Positions 11,361-23,696 of a stretch of DNA of 64,000 nt are shown one piece after another. Within the stretch, counting starts at the first letter, position 1. Each line of letters starts with the position of its first letter. The notes beneath the pieces were generated by a model. It did not search any database. It was given only the letters and a program-made list of their open reading frames with translations, and was not told the DNA's origin. A program made the position numbers and the translations under genes. Origin of the DNA: Kalaharituber pfeilii (lineage: Eukaryota > Ascomycota > Pezizomycetes > Pezizales > Pezizaceae); NCBI GenBank assembly GCA_015179045.1, contig WHUZ01000002.1:1984001-2048000 (forward strand), read 5' to 3'.

Positions 11361-13469
11361 TTATCGCTTCTCTAGCGGAGGGGGCCTCCATTCAAAGAGA
11401 TCATATGCCTCACTACTCCACGGTCCAATGTCCGCGACACTAGCGGTCCCTTGGTCGTTCACCGGCTCTTGCTCTGTAGTTGGAGGCGGTAAAACTGTGA
11501 TCGGAGTCACTATCCTATTGGTTGATTTGATTCCGCCTAGACTCAAAGAGTCTGTTGCCTGACTTAGGCAGTCGTCATGGTGAACTTCCTGGGGGACTAT
11601 GTCGCCCCCTTCAGTCTTGCCCAGCTTTTGAATTCGTTCCTTTCCTTTCTTCTTCTCTCTTTTTTCAGACTCTTTACTTTTAGATGGAGCATTAACTTCT
11701 GGCGTCCGAAGATGGGCTTCCGGACTGGAAAAGGGAGAGTATGGAAGGAACAATGAACTAGCAGCTAGATCAACTCTTCGCTCAACTTCCTTTATCGTTG
11801 TACAGTCATCCTCACCATGAACTGCCTCCCAATCAATTCTGGCAGCGCCCAGACTTCTATTTGAGTCGTAACCTCCGGTATTCTGACTTTCGGTGTCCTT
11901 GGCCTGCCTGCGCTTTTCAACTACTGCGTTTTGCGCTAAATCATCACCTAAAATCGGTCCACCCCGACCCAATCTTCCAGTAGGTCTATTACATAGAAGC
12001 ATCTTCCTTTTCTTAGAGCCTAGCTTTATGGTGGTTGAAGGTAGGTTTTCCAGAGGCCGTTTCCGGCTAGGGATTTCCGGGTTTTGCGAATGTTTGCTAA
12101 CGGAGGGAGCGTTGCTCGTAGAGCCATTGGAGTTACTGTTCTTTCCAACTTCCGTTGTCGATAGTGTTTTGTTATTGAAGGTAGGTTTCCTGAATGCCCT
12201 CTTTGGAGGTACCATAGACTCGTTGGAGGCAGATTTTTCACCATCGTCGCTAGGTGGCTTTTGCCATTTGGAAGCTAAGTCAGGATTTGAAGTAAGGTCC
12301 ACAGTTACAGATCGAGACGGGGGGTTGAAAACCGGAGGACGCCTCTGAGGTGGGGGAGGGACTGGTATTTCCTGCCTGATGCTCATCCTATCCTTTGGGA
12401 GGGCTTTAGATGGTGTAAAGATTGAGTACGAATCTGGAGGGCGGTGGCCCTTTTCTTGAAGGAGTAATTCATCAGAGCGGGGAACCGAAATTCCCGACTG
12501 CAAGCTATCCGTAGGAACGGCTTCGTCCGGCTGGTTACTACCAGCAGACTCTCGTGCCTGTAAATTTCCCCTAAAGTTTGAGTTCTGTTGCGGCTCGGAT
12601 CTCGGTTGAGCAGTCACTGCTCTCCGAAGCGGCGTATGAACATTCGCTGACTGATTGGGATGCTGGCCCTTCGAGCGTTTTAAGATCTCAGTCAAACTGA
12701 CATGCTCCGTCCCACCAATACCCCCAATGGATGTCGGTTGAAGTGGAGCTGACGGAGGTCGTGGGAGTGATCGAGCTGTGGGGGCATCCTGGACTTGCAG
12801 TTTCCTGCTTGCACCGGCTCTGGGGTATACTGGAGATTGTGGATGGACAAGCTGCTGCCTTTGCTAATCGCCATCTACGTCAATGCTAGCTATAATCACA
12901 AGCCATCGGGGTTCAAGACAGCTGTCGGACTAATTACCTGTCGTCGTTCTATAATTGGACTGATAATAACGGATAGATCCTGCACAACCATCCCTAGATA
13001 CTCTTCAACTGTGACCAAATGGTGTTCAAACTCCAATTCATCCCCTTCATAGACCCTGTCTGCTCGCTGCAGGTACATGTCGCACTAAGTTTACAGTCAG
13101 AGCAAGCTTTGATTTCGCGACTATCCGCTAATACGCATGGCATATATGCTGTTACGTGGGGAAGGTCATGGTGTTCTCACCACTAATGTCCTGGTCTCAT
13201 CATATACAATCATTTTCTTATTGTAAGTATGAAACCGCAGAAGTCCTGTACACTCCGCGCATTTATTAATGTCAATCACCCCTGGATTTGTCAAGAGCAA
13301 TGTTATGAGCCCCACCATCTTGCCATTTCTTCAGCTTCTGCTTCTTTTGCTACGGTCCTCATCGTCAGCTAGGGTAACATAGCTATAAGGGACTATACTA
13401 TACCGAGGTCCAGAATACCCGGAATTCATCTATAGGGGACGTTTGAGAAGCTGGAAGCTGGGCTGCCAT
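11361..13469 (-). CDS. DUF2439-domain protein (Mte1/Dbl2/ZGRF1 N-terminal type)
   Basis: A 601-residue protein from five exons: 13404-13469, 13316-13349, 13181-13245, 12938-13084 and 11361-12854. The lengths sum to 602 codons including the stop. The N-terminal ~90 residues match the DUF2439 fold: DEFRVFWTS-QKKQKLKKWQDG, LLRFHTYNKKMIVYDETRTL, then YEGDELEFEHHLVTVEEYLG. The remaining ~500 residues are low-complexity and rich in S, P, R and K, with short basic patches such as KSKESEKREKKKGKERIQKL. Family knowledge: budding-yeast Mte1 and fission-yeast Dbl2 bind DNA and the Mph1/Fml1 helicases at D-loops and double-strand breaks, while human ZGRF1 adds a helicase. No helicase domain is present here, which is the usual fungal form. 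Start chosen at MAAQLPASQTS because it lies directly before the domain and no upstream in-frame extension is needed. Confidence 0.85.
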
Positions 13470-13743
13470 ATAGACTCGAGATATGGTTTACTCGGAAGAC
13501 GCGGACGTTCACACGACGCGTAAATTGATTCTAGTCCTTGGCAGTCACACAACTAAATATCTAAGAACACGTGATATAATGGCATCTCTACTGGCATCAA
13601 GAACCAAAGTAGCTAACCGAAATATAAGACGTTGATGTTCCCCGCCCAATGAAATGAGTATTCAATACATGCTATAAATGGGAATATGCTCGCTTCTTCA
13701 TCTCTTCTATCCCAAACAGTAACAATCACCACTATATGTGCGT

Positions 13744-16700
13744 TTAACCTCTCATGTTGTCCCTCCGGGTATCCATCTTTCTGAGGGACTGCGAATCGGA
13801 TGAAATGATATGTGGAAAATGTTGTTCCTCAATAGTAGAATGAACTGAGACGTTCCTACTAGCGCTACTCGATTGTTCACTGTACTCGTTCCACCATTCC
13901 ATGGAATCCGGCTGTCCTTCGTTCGTGACCTCCGCCGGTACATCATCCGTAACCAATGGATAATTTGCCCCATACCTCCTAGCGGGTCGAATCCCAACAG
14001 CTCCTTTAATGAAATCAACCATAAACTGTGCCTTTATCCTCGCTTCTACCTCCATCACGGCCATGTGCTGCTTCAATTCATAAATGACGATCTCCACAAG
14101 CCGCTTCTCCTTCACAATTCCTAACTCATCGAAGGCGCGTAACAATTGGTGTAGATATTTGAAGAATACAGGGGTTGGTCTCAGTCTTCGAGCAATCACT
14201 TGTTCCGCAGTCCACTTAATGCCACTCAAGTCCCGTGCACGACAATATGCTTTCAATATCACACAAAGCCCAATAATGTCGTATGGGGTCGCTTTGCCCC
14301 ATTTTGTTAAAGCAACCTTATGCATCAAGTGAATAGCTGCGTAATGATCTCCCGCGTTGATAAGGCGATTTGCGTTATGCACCGTAGAATGATGAGTGAC
14401 GGGCAATTTATTTCGGTCCAGGAACTGGTAGACTTCTTCGGCGCTTGCATATATGATATCAAGCTTGGGTAAATTCTCATCAGCAGTGGCAAATACCTCG
14501 TCCACATCCTCGAGGTTGGAGAGATTATGCTTATTGAGCTTTTGGACGGAATCTCTAACTAGCAAGACCATCGCTTGTGGAATGTCCCACCCTTGCTGTC
14601 TGGAGAGATTCAGAATGGGGGTATAAGATGTGCCTGGCCCCTAGCCATGATAGCCGCGCGTAACGCAAGAAGAATCATATGAATTGAAGGAATAGTTCCA
14701 TGTGTGATTGCTTTCTGCCATAGATCAAGTGCATCCTCTGGGTGCTGAGCTTCTAGTGCTGAACTCATCCGCAGCGCCACTGCCAGCTTGTCAGCGTAAT
14801 TGGTTTTATCCAAACGTAACTGCTTGTACGTAAAGGGATACATTCTAGACTCATGATGACTGGTTTTGAGAAGCATGCCCTTGGCCGAGTCTCCGAGAAG
14901 TTTGCTCTTTGTATGGAACCTCAGAATTTTCTGGTACACACGCCTTAACAAAGCTGCGCTGGCTTTGTAATTATGGCGTAGATCTTGAAATAGAGCGGAA
15001 AAGCTGTATTCATTAAGCTTGAAACCATTTTCCAAAATCTGATCCAACCAGTAAGCAAGGTGTTCTGCATTTGCCGCCCCCTTGTCATACACAGTCGCCT
15101 TGAGCATTATAGTATAAGTGTGAAGATTAGGGACAATTCCCCGTTCAAGTCCAAACTTATAAAACATTTCGGTATCATGAAAGAATTTGCAATCTGCATA
15201 TGCATTCAACACTGCATTGAAGGAGCCTGTGGGAATTTTAAGCCCGTGTTCATCAAAAATCGCCAATGTCTGTCGAAGTCCAACCCAGTCCCTAGCCATT
15301 GCATGTGCTGAGAGCATATCCCCAATTGTCTTGGCCGTGATTTGATGACCCTTATCAGTCATTTGTTTCAAGTACGTAGCTGCTTCATGTTGCATTCCCC
15401 TTGCAATTGCTGTTTGAGCCATAATGTGATAGAGGGTTTCCTCCCTGCCGCCCGTTAGCCTTTCCAACCACACGAAGTATCTGACTATCTTATCCCAACT
15501 CCCTCCGGTGTTTCTGATGGCATCAAGGATCGTAGTAAAACATTTTTTCGGGAGATATTGACGCCGAAAAACTGCATATCTCAATACCCCCTGCGCTTTC
15601 TTGATCTTCCCTAGGTTGAGGTAGGCGGCAATCACATATTCCCATGTCTGACTGGTGAACTTGACGCGGTGATGATACTCATGATACAGAATCAGTAACC
15701 TTTTCGAGTCGCCACGTGATAGCAATGCACAAAAGCACAGTTCTAATAATTTGCCGTCAATCCCGGTCATTTCATCCTGCACTGATGATTGTGAAGCTAT
15801 AACTTCTCCAAGCATTTTCTCAAGTTCTGCTGTTCCAGCACGCTCTTGTAAAACCTCTGGTACCTTCTGCAGTCGTAATAAAGTATCCCGCAGGAATTCT
15901 ATATATTCATCGATGCTGTCATCAGCAGGCTGTTCCTTTGAGGTCTCCACAATAGGTCGGGGTGGATTGACGCTGGTTTCTAGTCGAGAAGCTAGTTGTC
16001 CACGTATGTTCTTTTCCTCTTCTTGAATTTTACCCCTCAAGTCCACAGCCGCAAGAAACTTTCCGATGTCTTTGATTTTCATCACATCGCTGAACGTCCT
16101 ACGCCCCCTCCTCTCCAGTTTACTTGCATCCAAATTCCACTTGAACAGCTTGATTGTGTCCAGCCACCGCTCATGCTGATTATATCCCCTCATTATTTCC
16201 TTTGAAGCTCTGCGCAAATCTTCCAAATCTCTACCCCCCATTCTAGCACGATTCCAATCCTCCTCCGCCTTGTCGACATCTCCCATGTCAACCATTTTAA
16301 TTACTCTCCGTATCCATTCCGTATCTCCAGTAATGCGCTTCGATACAGCCTCGGTTCGCTTTTTGTGTCGCCTCCAGACATATAGCTTCGTGGGGACGGT
16401 TCGGCGACTGCGGAGACTTTTATGGCTTTGCTTGATGCAACTCACCGGCCCCCAATAGTTCTTTTCCGCAGGTTTCATCTGCGTTGTTGCATAGTCAACA
16501 TGGGTGCTGGTGCTGGCACTAGTCTGAGAACCATTTGCACTTCCAAAGTCCGAACTGGTGAAGGATGAGCTGGCTGAATGTGGTGGTCGGGACCGCTCGT
16601 GAGACGTATACCAGCAGCGACATTCCGGAGGTCTAGCCATCAAAAAGGGGCTGGGCATGTGAGGCAGTGGATGGTAAGAACGCTTATTGGGGGCTTGCGA

Positions 16701-16775
16701 GCATGACTCCCAGAGAAGATGCCGGAGGTGTCGGAGGATCCGCAACGACGGCACCCAGGCAACGGAGGTCTGCAT
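13744..16775 (-). CDS. Mitochondrial PPR-repeat protein, frame broken by one base
   Basis: A predicted mitochondrial pentatricopeptide-repeat RNA-binding protein. The start at 16775 (MQTSVAWVPSLRILRHLRHL) gives an arginine-rich presequence; an upstream in-frame GTG is not used. Helical PPR-like pairs are visible, for example TFNAVLNAY-like GSFNAVLNAYADCKFFHDTE, then VPNLHTYTIMLKATVYDKGA and NEYSFSALFQDL. There are no introns. The frame from 16775 stops at 14610 (..AHLIPPF). The protein continues in another frame (TPILNLSRQQGWDIPQAMVL onward) to a stop at 13744. The two frames overlap by only about 30 bases, too little for an intron. One base fewer than expected, plausibly in the G5/C5 run at 14617-14621, explains it. 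It could be a sequencing error, a natural null allele or recoding. Target RNA unknown. Confidence 0.75.
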
Positions 16776-19607
16776 ACTCTGGTTCGCCAGACGACAAGAC
16801 CGCTGCACTCATCTCACTTTACATGGGTCAATTCCGTCGCATTGCAGATGACGCGCGTGCCCAAGCCTGGCGGAAGAGGTGGGAAGGGTTTGGTAGACTG
16901 GGCGGGTTGCGGGGCTGCGGGGCTGCGGGGGGGATGTTCCTCCGGGTACCTGCGCTCGCGTTGGTGGGGCATCAAAAATGAATGCGAGGCTCTGCGGGCG
17001 CCAAGCCCCCACCGACGATGCCGGCATGCCGACCGCGGGGCTCTGGCCCTTGCAGAATTTCAGGAACTGCGCTGCGGTCTCTCGGCACGTGATCCCAACA
17101 CGTGAGTCTCGTTGCATCCACCAGAATCCACCTCCTGCCGGTTGGACCTACAGCCCCACCGTAGCATCATGCCTGGTTACGAGACTAGCAGCAAGTAACC
17201 TGCGGACAAACCGGGGGCGCCCGAATTATGTGCAGAAGGCAATAACAAGAAGCGTAGTGCGCCTTCTGACGGCTCTTCTAAACGCGGTAAGAAGGTTCGC
17301 CATTGCTCCCCCCCCCGCCCCAGATCACTGCTTGCTTGGCCGTTAGACCCTCATCAAATCTCATCCCCGCAGACTCAACAAGCGCCCAAAAAAACATTAA
17401 TTCTCTGCCGAGGAGCTTGGGAAGCATTATCATGAAATTCGCAAAAGTACCAATAAACTAATCCGTGTGTTCAAAGGGGAAAATATTACGATGCTGGGTT
17501 CAAACGTCGTCAGACTTTGACTGGCATAGAAATTGACACACATGGCATATTTGTGGCATGCAAGAAAGGAAGGGAACGGTGCACCGAGGAACTTTATGGA
17601 CTTTTTGATAAGGTGCGGAAACTAGGAAAGCCCAAATTGCAGAAGGATTCGATTCAACTAAGTTAATTGGTAACACTGAGGCATTGAGTAGTACGTAGAA
17701 CAGATTTACGGAGATCAGCAGGAAAAACAGATTCATTTGGATAATGCCGAGGACGGTACATATGATGATGATGAGATGGATATTGAGGTGATGATGGCAA
17801 AGCAGTTTGAATTACCGGTAAGGGCAAAGGTCAACCTATAGACAACATAGCAGCAGAAGCAAGTTGTTCATTTCGGTAAAGTTGGACACTCCATGCGGTA
17901 ATTCCTACCATCAGCCTAGCACCTCAAGTGAAACATATTTGCTAAATAAGGCCTCTTGTCGTCTATTTTCCTACAAAGCTTCCGATATCACCATCGAGTT
18001 TTGTTCATGCCATTTGTGAGAATGCTCTTACAAGTGAAGTACAACGAAGCTGCTGGACTCTAACAGCCTTACACCAACTGAATGAACTGGTAAGGCAGCT
18101 GTTTAGGGAATTGAGGAGATAGCCAATCACATCCTCAAACCTTGGTTTCATGAGGGCCAGGAAGAGTGAAATTTGCGATTCGGCCGTCGATAAGGAATCA
18201 TGACATATTGGCCAGGGGCCTAATCATCAGAACTGTAGCATCTTGTGTTGGACCAAGTCATCACAAAGTAGGCCATAAAAAGTATTACCAGTTGATATTT
18301 GTTGAGGTATATAAGGTGCGCATTTCATGGGAGCCCCTAACCTGCGTGCTACTTGCTGATGGGGTCTCCAACAGAATGCGGGTGGCATGAGTTGATCAAG
18401 GATTGGGAGAAATTGAAGCGCTTAAATCTTGCACAGATTCAGGAAGACCACAGGATTGCCGCAGAGGTTAACTCAAATTCAGGCGCACAATGATCAAGAC
18501 ATCAAAGGATGTTGATACCGAATCTGTGACTCTGTGAAAGGTAACGGAGACAAATTCCATGCCCACTGGACGGAGCATTGGGCTGCCGCAATTTCAGTTG
18601 AGGGTAACGGCAGACATTACTCATTGTAACCAGCTCTGGCCATACGTGTTAGTTGCACCAGTGTGAGTGGCTTTTAAAGTTCTTTATATGAAAGAATAGT
18701 TTATTTGCTCGCTCAGTGATCTTGGGAGCTCTACTATCTAGTTTTTTTCTATTCGCATACAGGATCTCCATCTTTTATAGACTTCCCTCATTACCATTTC
18801 TTGCGTCAGCTCTGTCCGAACTGGGATGGGAGTGAACCGTTCTTTGCCCCTTCTTGGATTAGTGCAATTTCTGATGGTGGTGGTGACAGATATATGTGAG
18901 GAGGTGGGGGATAATAGTTCTGTTGAATAATTATGTAGTCTTCTAGTCTTGAGGTATATACCTCATAAGGATATGTATGCATCAGGAGTTGTCCACGGAC
19001 TGAGTAGTATGAGCTTTAGATGTCTTACGTTGTGTGTACGTTGCTGTGCGTGGAGAAACTGGCGCTGGTCTACTAGAAGAGCACCTGGTACGAAGGACAG
19101 CAGTAGTCATGTTACAAGAATTCGAGCCTGTAAGCTGAATCCATTTCGTTCTGCTTCTTCACTGTGCATAAGAAGATGCTTATATACATTAACAACGGTA
19201 TTCATTCAAAACCCAACATCCGCCCCTCCAGTAGTCGTAATAAAACGTACTGAAGTGCATGAGTTAACATGTTACACAGGTTTGCCAAATCTTCATTTCG
19301 CCCGGCATCATCCGCGAGACCGTGATTATTTGTCTAACTTCAGAAGGGCCAAGAGGGGAGAATCACAAGAGGGGAGAATCACGAGAGGCAAGAGAAGGCC
19401 TCCACCTTTTTCTCCCCCGCAAAAGTCGTTTTGTGATGTGGGTGTCACCCATGCCAAGACTGCCTCTTTCCCAAACGGGAAGTCGACAACAGCAACACCA
19501 ATTCCCGCTCTCCCGTCTCATATCTCCATCTTCTTCGGGCGTCACCATGCGGACTAGCAAAAGCGTGCTGCATTACCTGTGTGGCTTGCGCTGCCCTCCC
19601 CTAACCA
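16776..19607. other. Long spacer with GC-rich start and decayed coding traces
   Basis: The first 600 bases are GC-rich, with cacgtgatcccaacacgtg at about 17084-17102. From about 17390 to 18130, short interrupted frames look like a decayed gene: EELGKHYHEIRKSTNKLIRV near 17410 and PTKLPISPSSFVHAICENAL near 17965. They are broken by stops and I cannot assign them. From 18900 to 19607 I see no gene. Confidence 0.4.
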
Positions 19608-22282
19608 TCAAGACATCAGAACCGAGTTGACTGCGATTAGGTTCGCGCGAGAGACTGAAGCGTGCTCGCCGAGGGTGGACATGATCCAGGCAAGGCGGCG
19701 GCGGAGGTAAGGTTTGTCGATGGGAGGTCGGTTGTTGTTGCTGCTGCTGCTGCTGCTGAGATAGTGGGACAGTTGGTGGCCTGTAACCGTCAGCGTCACT
19801 GTCACTTACAGATATATATACCCATATGCGGCATCGATTGAGTTCAAATACATACCCTGCTCATCATACAGCAACCCCAATACAAACAACGCCACAGCTA
19901 CCCCAGTATCCCCCGGCTCATCGCTCACAATCAATATCCTCTTCGTGCTCTCCTGCCTCATGGAGAGCCAGTCGGTGATCCATTGCCTCAACTTCGGCAG
20001 CACAGATTCGCGAAGCACTCGTGCAGCCTTCTTCCCCATTGGCACTGGTACTTCAAAGAGGGGATGCAATATTGTAGATGCGCTGGAGAAGCTGCCTTGT
20101 TGGCTGCGTCTTTGGTCGTCTCTAGTTTCTCCCTTGCCTGCTCCAGCGCTTTTAGCTGGCGATGTTGATATCCCTTCGTCTTTTGCATTCTGCTCTACGT
20201 TCTCGTCTTTTATTGGAATCAGTTGCGATGGTTTAGGTTCTGCTGCAGCCTCGGGTGGGGCCATGAAGCTCCCCCCTTCTCTGCCCTCTTCTTTCCCTCC
20301 CCGAGCCACATCTGATAGTGAGGGTCTTCGCCGAACATCAATCACTACATCAAAATTTTCCCCACCCTGTTCCAGAAGCCAACGCCCACTATACTGGCTG
20401 GAAGGATGACATATCGCTAGAGTTCTATCAGGGGAAATAAATATTGTTCCTATAGAACTACTGTGGATGTCGCTGTTGCTGTAGCCTGTCCCACCACATG
20501 AAGTGTGTGAAATACTGTCTCGGGCAATGCATTGCTTGACAAGCATGATGAGCTCGTCGTCGTTGTGGGCAGAAAAGAGAAGTTCGTGGTTGTCCCAGAA
20601 AAGCTTAGGGGTGAGGTTTACATCCTTGAGCCAGTTTTCAGCGTCATCGCCTGAAGGGGAGGTTAGCTTGTTGGGGCTTAAGATAAAAGTCAATATCGAT
20701 ACTAAGCAAATGCATACCCAAAATGATATATATCAGAAAAGTGGAAGGAAACAAGTATATGAAGGTAAGAGTCATACGAAAGCCAGAAGAGGAGTCAAAC
20801 CGAACATGAAATATATATACTAACCTGCACCCTGGATATACTCTCCCTCAATCCCGTCATTTCTCACAACCCTACTGACCGAGACCAGTACAAGAGGTAT
20901 GTAGTCCTCAAAAATAAGTGACTCTCCCTCCTCCTGTTCATGTAAGAAAAAGTCATCTGGGGTCACAAAATACGGTCTTAAAGGCTTCTTGGGCAAGCAT
21001 TTTATTTGCTTCTTCAAATCCAGATTCAGCTCCATGAACTGCTGAACGAAAGTTGGCATCAGGGAATTTATATGTGCGGTCTCTTGCTTCGAAACTGCAC
21101 GTGGAGGAGTGAAGACTTGGTGATAGGTGGAAGGAAAGTCAGGGAAGAGAAGGGCATTTATAACGGCGCACCAGATGGGGATCTGTGAGGTGAGTAGTAG
21201 GTAGGAGGGTTAGTTAATAGGGTACAATGCGCGGAACTCTTTTTTTTTGTGTGTGGGCTCGGCAATTTGCGGGGATGAGGGAGATTCTTGGGCAGAGAAA
21301 AAGGGGAGCAGGAGGGGGAAGGGAAACTACAGTTTTAGAAAGAGAGTCAGGATAGCGTTTGCCTCTGCGGGTGGAATCGACGATGATCGCACTGTGTGCC
21401 GAGAATCAGACAGGTGTTAGCTCCACTTGCTACAGAGTTATTTGGATGGGTTCACCGGGGTTAACGAATGGAAGTAAGAATGAAGGATGCAAGTACCCAC
21501 ATCCTGAAGCTGGGATCTTTAGAGGAAAGGCCGGGTATAAATGAGGGAAGATTAGAATTGAAGGTATAGTGGGTATCGTGATATTGTGAACACTAGTCAC
21601 CAGAAGCAAGCTCCTAGCAAGACTCCGGATGCCGTCTCTGACCAGGTATTTTCACCAATTACCCTAACCCAGGCTATCATAAAGTCATAGAGGCGGTGGT
21701 AATCCAAATCGGCGGAAAAGTTTTGGATACCATGAAGAACCCGCATTTAACCTCAATCTTTGGCCTCAGACCTTCTTACAACAAGTTGATGCTGGCCATT
21801 GCCACTGCACCTTCCTTCTCCTTCCCCGTCCCGCTTAAACAAACTCAGCAAACTAAAAACAAAGACCAGACAGCAACCCAACGCAACGCAAAGGAATTGA
21901 CCTACCCTCTCACATCGCCCCCTGTAACTTCCAAAACCGCTAAATTTAACCTCCGCGTACTAAAGCCCCAATTTCCATAGTGACCATCTGTAGATTTAAA
22001 GTATACCGCACCTTGACGTTCTTTAGGATCGAGATACCATTCGCCGGCACGCTTGTTGACCAATACGGGGAGGGGTGGATGGAGAGCAGAAATGACAGTA
22101 GTGAGGAACTGGGAGTCAGTGTGGATGGATCGGAGGCGGTGGAGGAGGCTACGGGAGGTACCACGGGGGAGGGTGGGGAAGGTAGGCTTGGGAGGGAGAG
22201 AAATCGAGGGGGAGAAGGAAGGAGACGGGGGACGAAGGGTGGGGAGGAAAGGGGCGGTGGAGGTGGAGGTGTTATTGGGCAT
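19608..22282 (-). CDS. RIT1: tRNA A64-2'-O-ribosylphosphate transferase (Rit1)
   Basis: Transfers a ribosyl-phosphate from PRPP to A64 of the cytosolic initiator tRNA-Met, so that it is used for initiation and not elongation. Exons: 21906-22282, 21331-21391, 20825-21182, 19856-20650 and 19608-19780, joining to exactly 588 codons (587 residues). Diagnostic blocks: RSLLHRLRSIHTDSQFLTTV, VYFKSTDGHYGNW, AIIVDSTRRGKRYPDSLSKT, IPIWCAVINALLFPD, and GEYIQGAGDDAENW spanning an intron. The C-terminal part has the DUSP-like segment ILIVSDEPGDTGVAVALFVL and ends with YLRRRLAWIMSTLGEHASVS. Start at 22282 (MPNNTSTSTAPFL), the first ATG of the open frame. The third intron is 514 bp, the longest in the gene. 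A serine/asparagine tract (CTG repeats on the plus strand at 19739-19758) sits in the last exon. It looks intact. Confidence 0.95.
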
Positions 22283-22913
22283 AGGTGAGAACTCTTTGAG
22301 TGGTTTCTGCAATTTGAATGGGAGTAAGATATTGCAGAGAAAGCGAGGGAAGAGGAGAGAGCTTAAGGTGTATTAGAAAAAATAAAACGTTATCAAAAAT
22401 GGATATCCAGGTGAGGAGATGCAAGATACTTTATATATAAAAATTGTAACAACAGGGACCGAAAGAAAAAAGAAAGAAAGAAAAAGCTCAGGGACTTCGA
22501 GGAATTGGTAATTTAGTGTTTGTATACCCCAGAGTTGTTTGAAAGGTTAAATGGATGAAGGTTGCGTGTAGTCAGCTCTCCTAGGCTGAGTGCGATTTCT
22601 ATGGAGATGTAGTCTCATGGTGGGGGTGGAGGACGCCTCACATCTCTTCTGTTGCTTAGTCATGTTTGAAGTCATTTGTATTGCCTTTCTTGGCAGGTCA
22701 AAGGTTTATGGACGGAGGTCAGATATATGTATATCTTGTAGCCTCTCAATTTTGTGAAGTTCGACAAAATTCTGGTATGAATATAGGTAAATAAGGTTTG
22801 GGTAGTTATACGGTGCGCAAACGACACTGCGTGGGGTTGAAGCTGTGCACCCCGCAGCGGCGGGAGATCGACAACGGCGTGCTAGGTTTGAATCAGATTG
22901 ATCTTGGGAGCTT

Positions 22914-22946
22914 TGTTCTCGTGCCCAGATTACGGGTACGAGAACA
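22914..22946. mobile_element. Micro-insertion A, 33-bp near-palindrome with 8-bp direct repeats
   Basis: The element consists of two 13-base arms, TGTTCTCGTGCCC and GGGTACGAGAACA, which pair with one mismatch around the loop AGATTAC. It is bracketed by exact GGGAGCTT copies at 22906-22913 and 22947-22954. The direct repeats look like a target-site duplication. Same terminal sequence as the copies at 25604, 27582, 40313, 49924 and 51448. Confidence 0.7.
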
Positions 22947-23312
22947 GGGAGCTTAAGCAATACTGGTAAGTATGGCAGAGAATATCCAACACAGGAAAAG
23001 AAAAATAAAAATGAAAATTTAGTGCCAGCATAGAATGCAAGGAGGGCGATTGGGGTTGGACACTAATTTTTTTTATCTTGTTGAAGATGTTGGTGTAATC
23101 TTTTTTTTTCCTTATTTCCTTAGATCGTACTACATATTTTGTATTGGAAGTGTACCACCCAAAAGAAGCTTTATGAAGGTCCAGTATATGAGAAAGCATA
23201 TCATAGAATAGTCACAGGGTAAGAAAGAAAAACAAATATACAAAAAAAAGAAAAACCCTTTTATTTTGAATAAACTAACTTTGACACCCATATCTCATCT
23301 AAAGTCCTGATT

Positions 23313-23332
23313 TCTCGTGCCCAGCCTTTTGG
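23313..23332 (+). repeat. Possible seventh micro-insertion copy
   Basis: The sequence tttctcgtgcccagcctttt matches the family consensus (compare the copy at 51448, which also continues into CAGCCTTT). The first bases differ from TGTTCTCG and no convincing flanking direct repeat is visible, so it may be an old copy or a chance match. Confidence 0.35.
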
Positions 23333-23696
23333 CTGCGTGAATTGCATACATCTGGGAAGTGACGAAAATAGAAAAGAGAGGGAAAAATCTGAAATAAAAA
23401 TACAAGGAGGATCACAAAAATAACCCGTCACATTTTACACGCTCATAGACACAGTATGGAAAAAAGGGAAAAAAAAAAGGATGGTTGAGACTCATGCACA
23501 CCTAAAGAAAGCCTTCCAAAAAGATTTGTAAAAAACTTGTAATCGAGGGAAGATATCATAACAAGATCCAAATCAGATAATGAGGTTTGCGTAGGCCGCG
23601 ATAGAGGGAGGGGTACTAAAGAAACAAAAGCAGCAAACATGCGAAACCATGAAAGGACGTCGCAATGCGCTATGGACATTGGAGTGTGAGGGTATT

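Larger units (their letters stand above)
22283..23696. other. Spacer between RIT1 and PDX1
   Basis: AT-rich and purine-rich, with poly-A/G stretches around 22460-22490, 23220-23260 and 23380-23480. No gene was recognised. It contains micro-insertion A (22914-22946) and a possible further copy near 23313. Confidence 0.5.
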
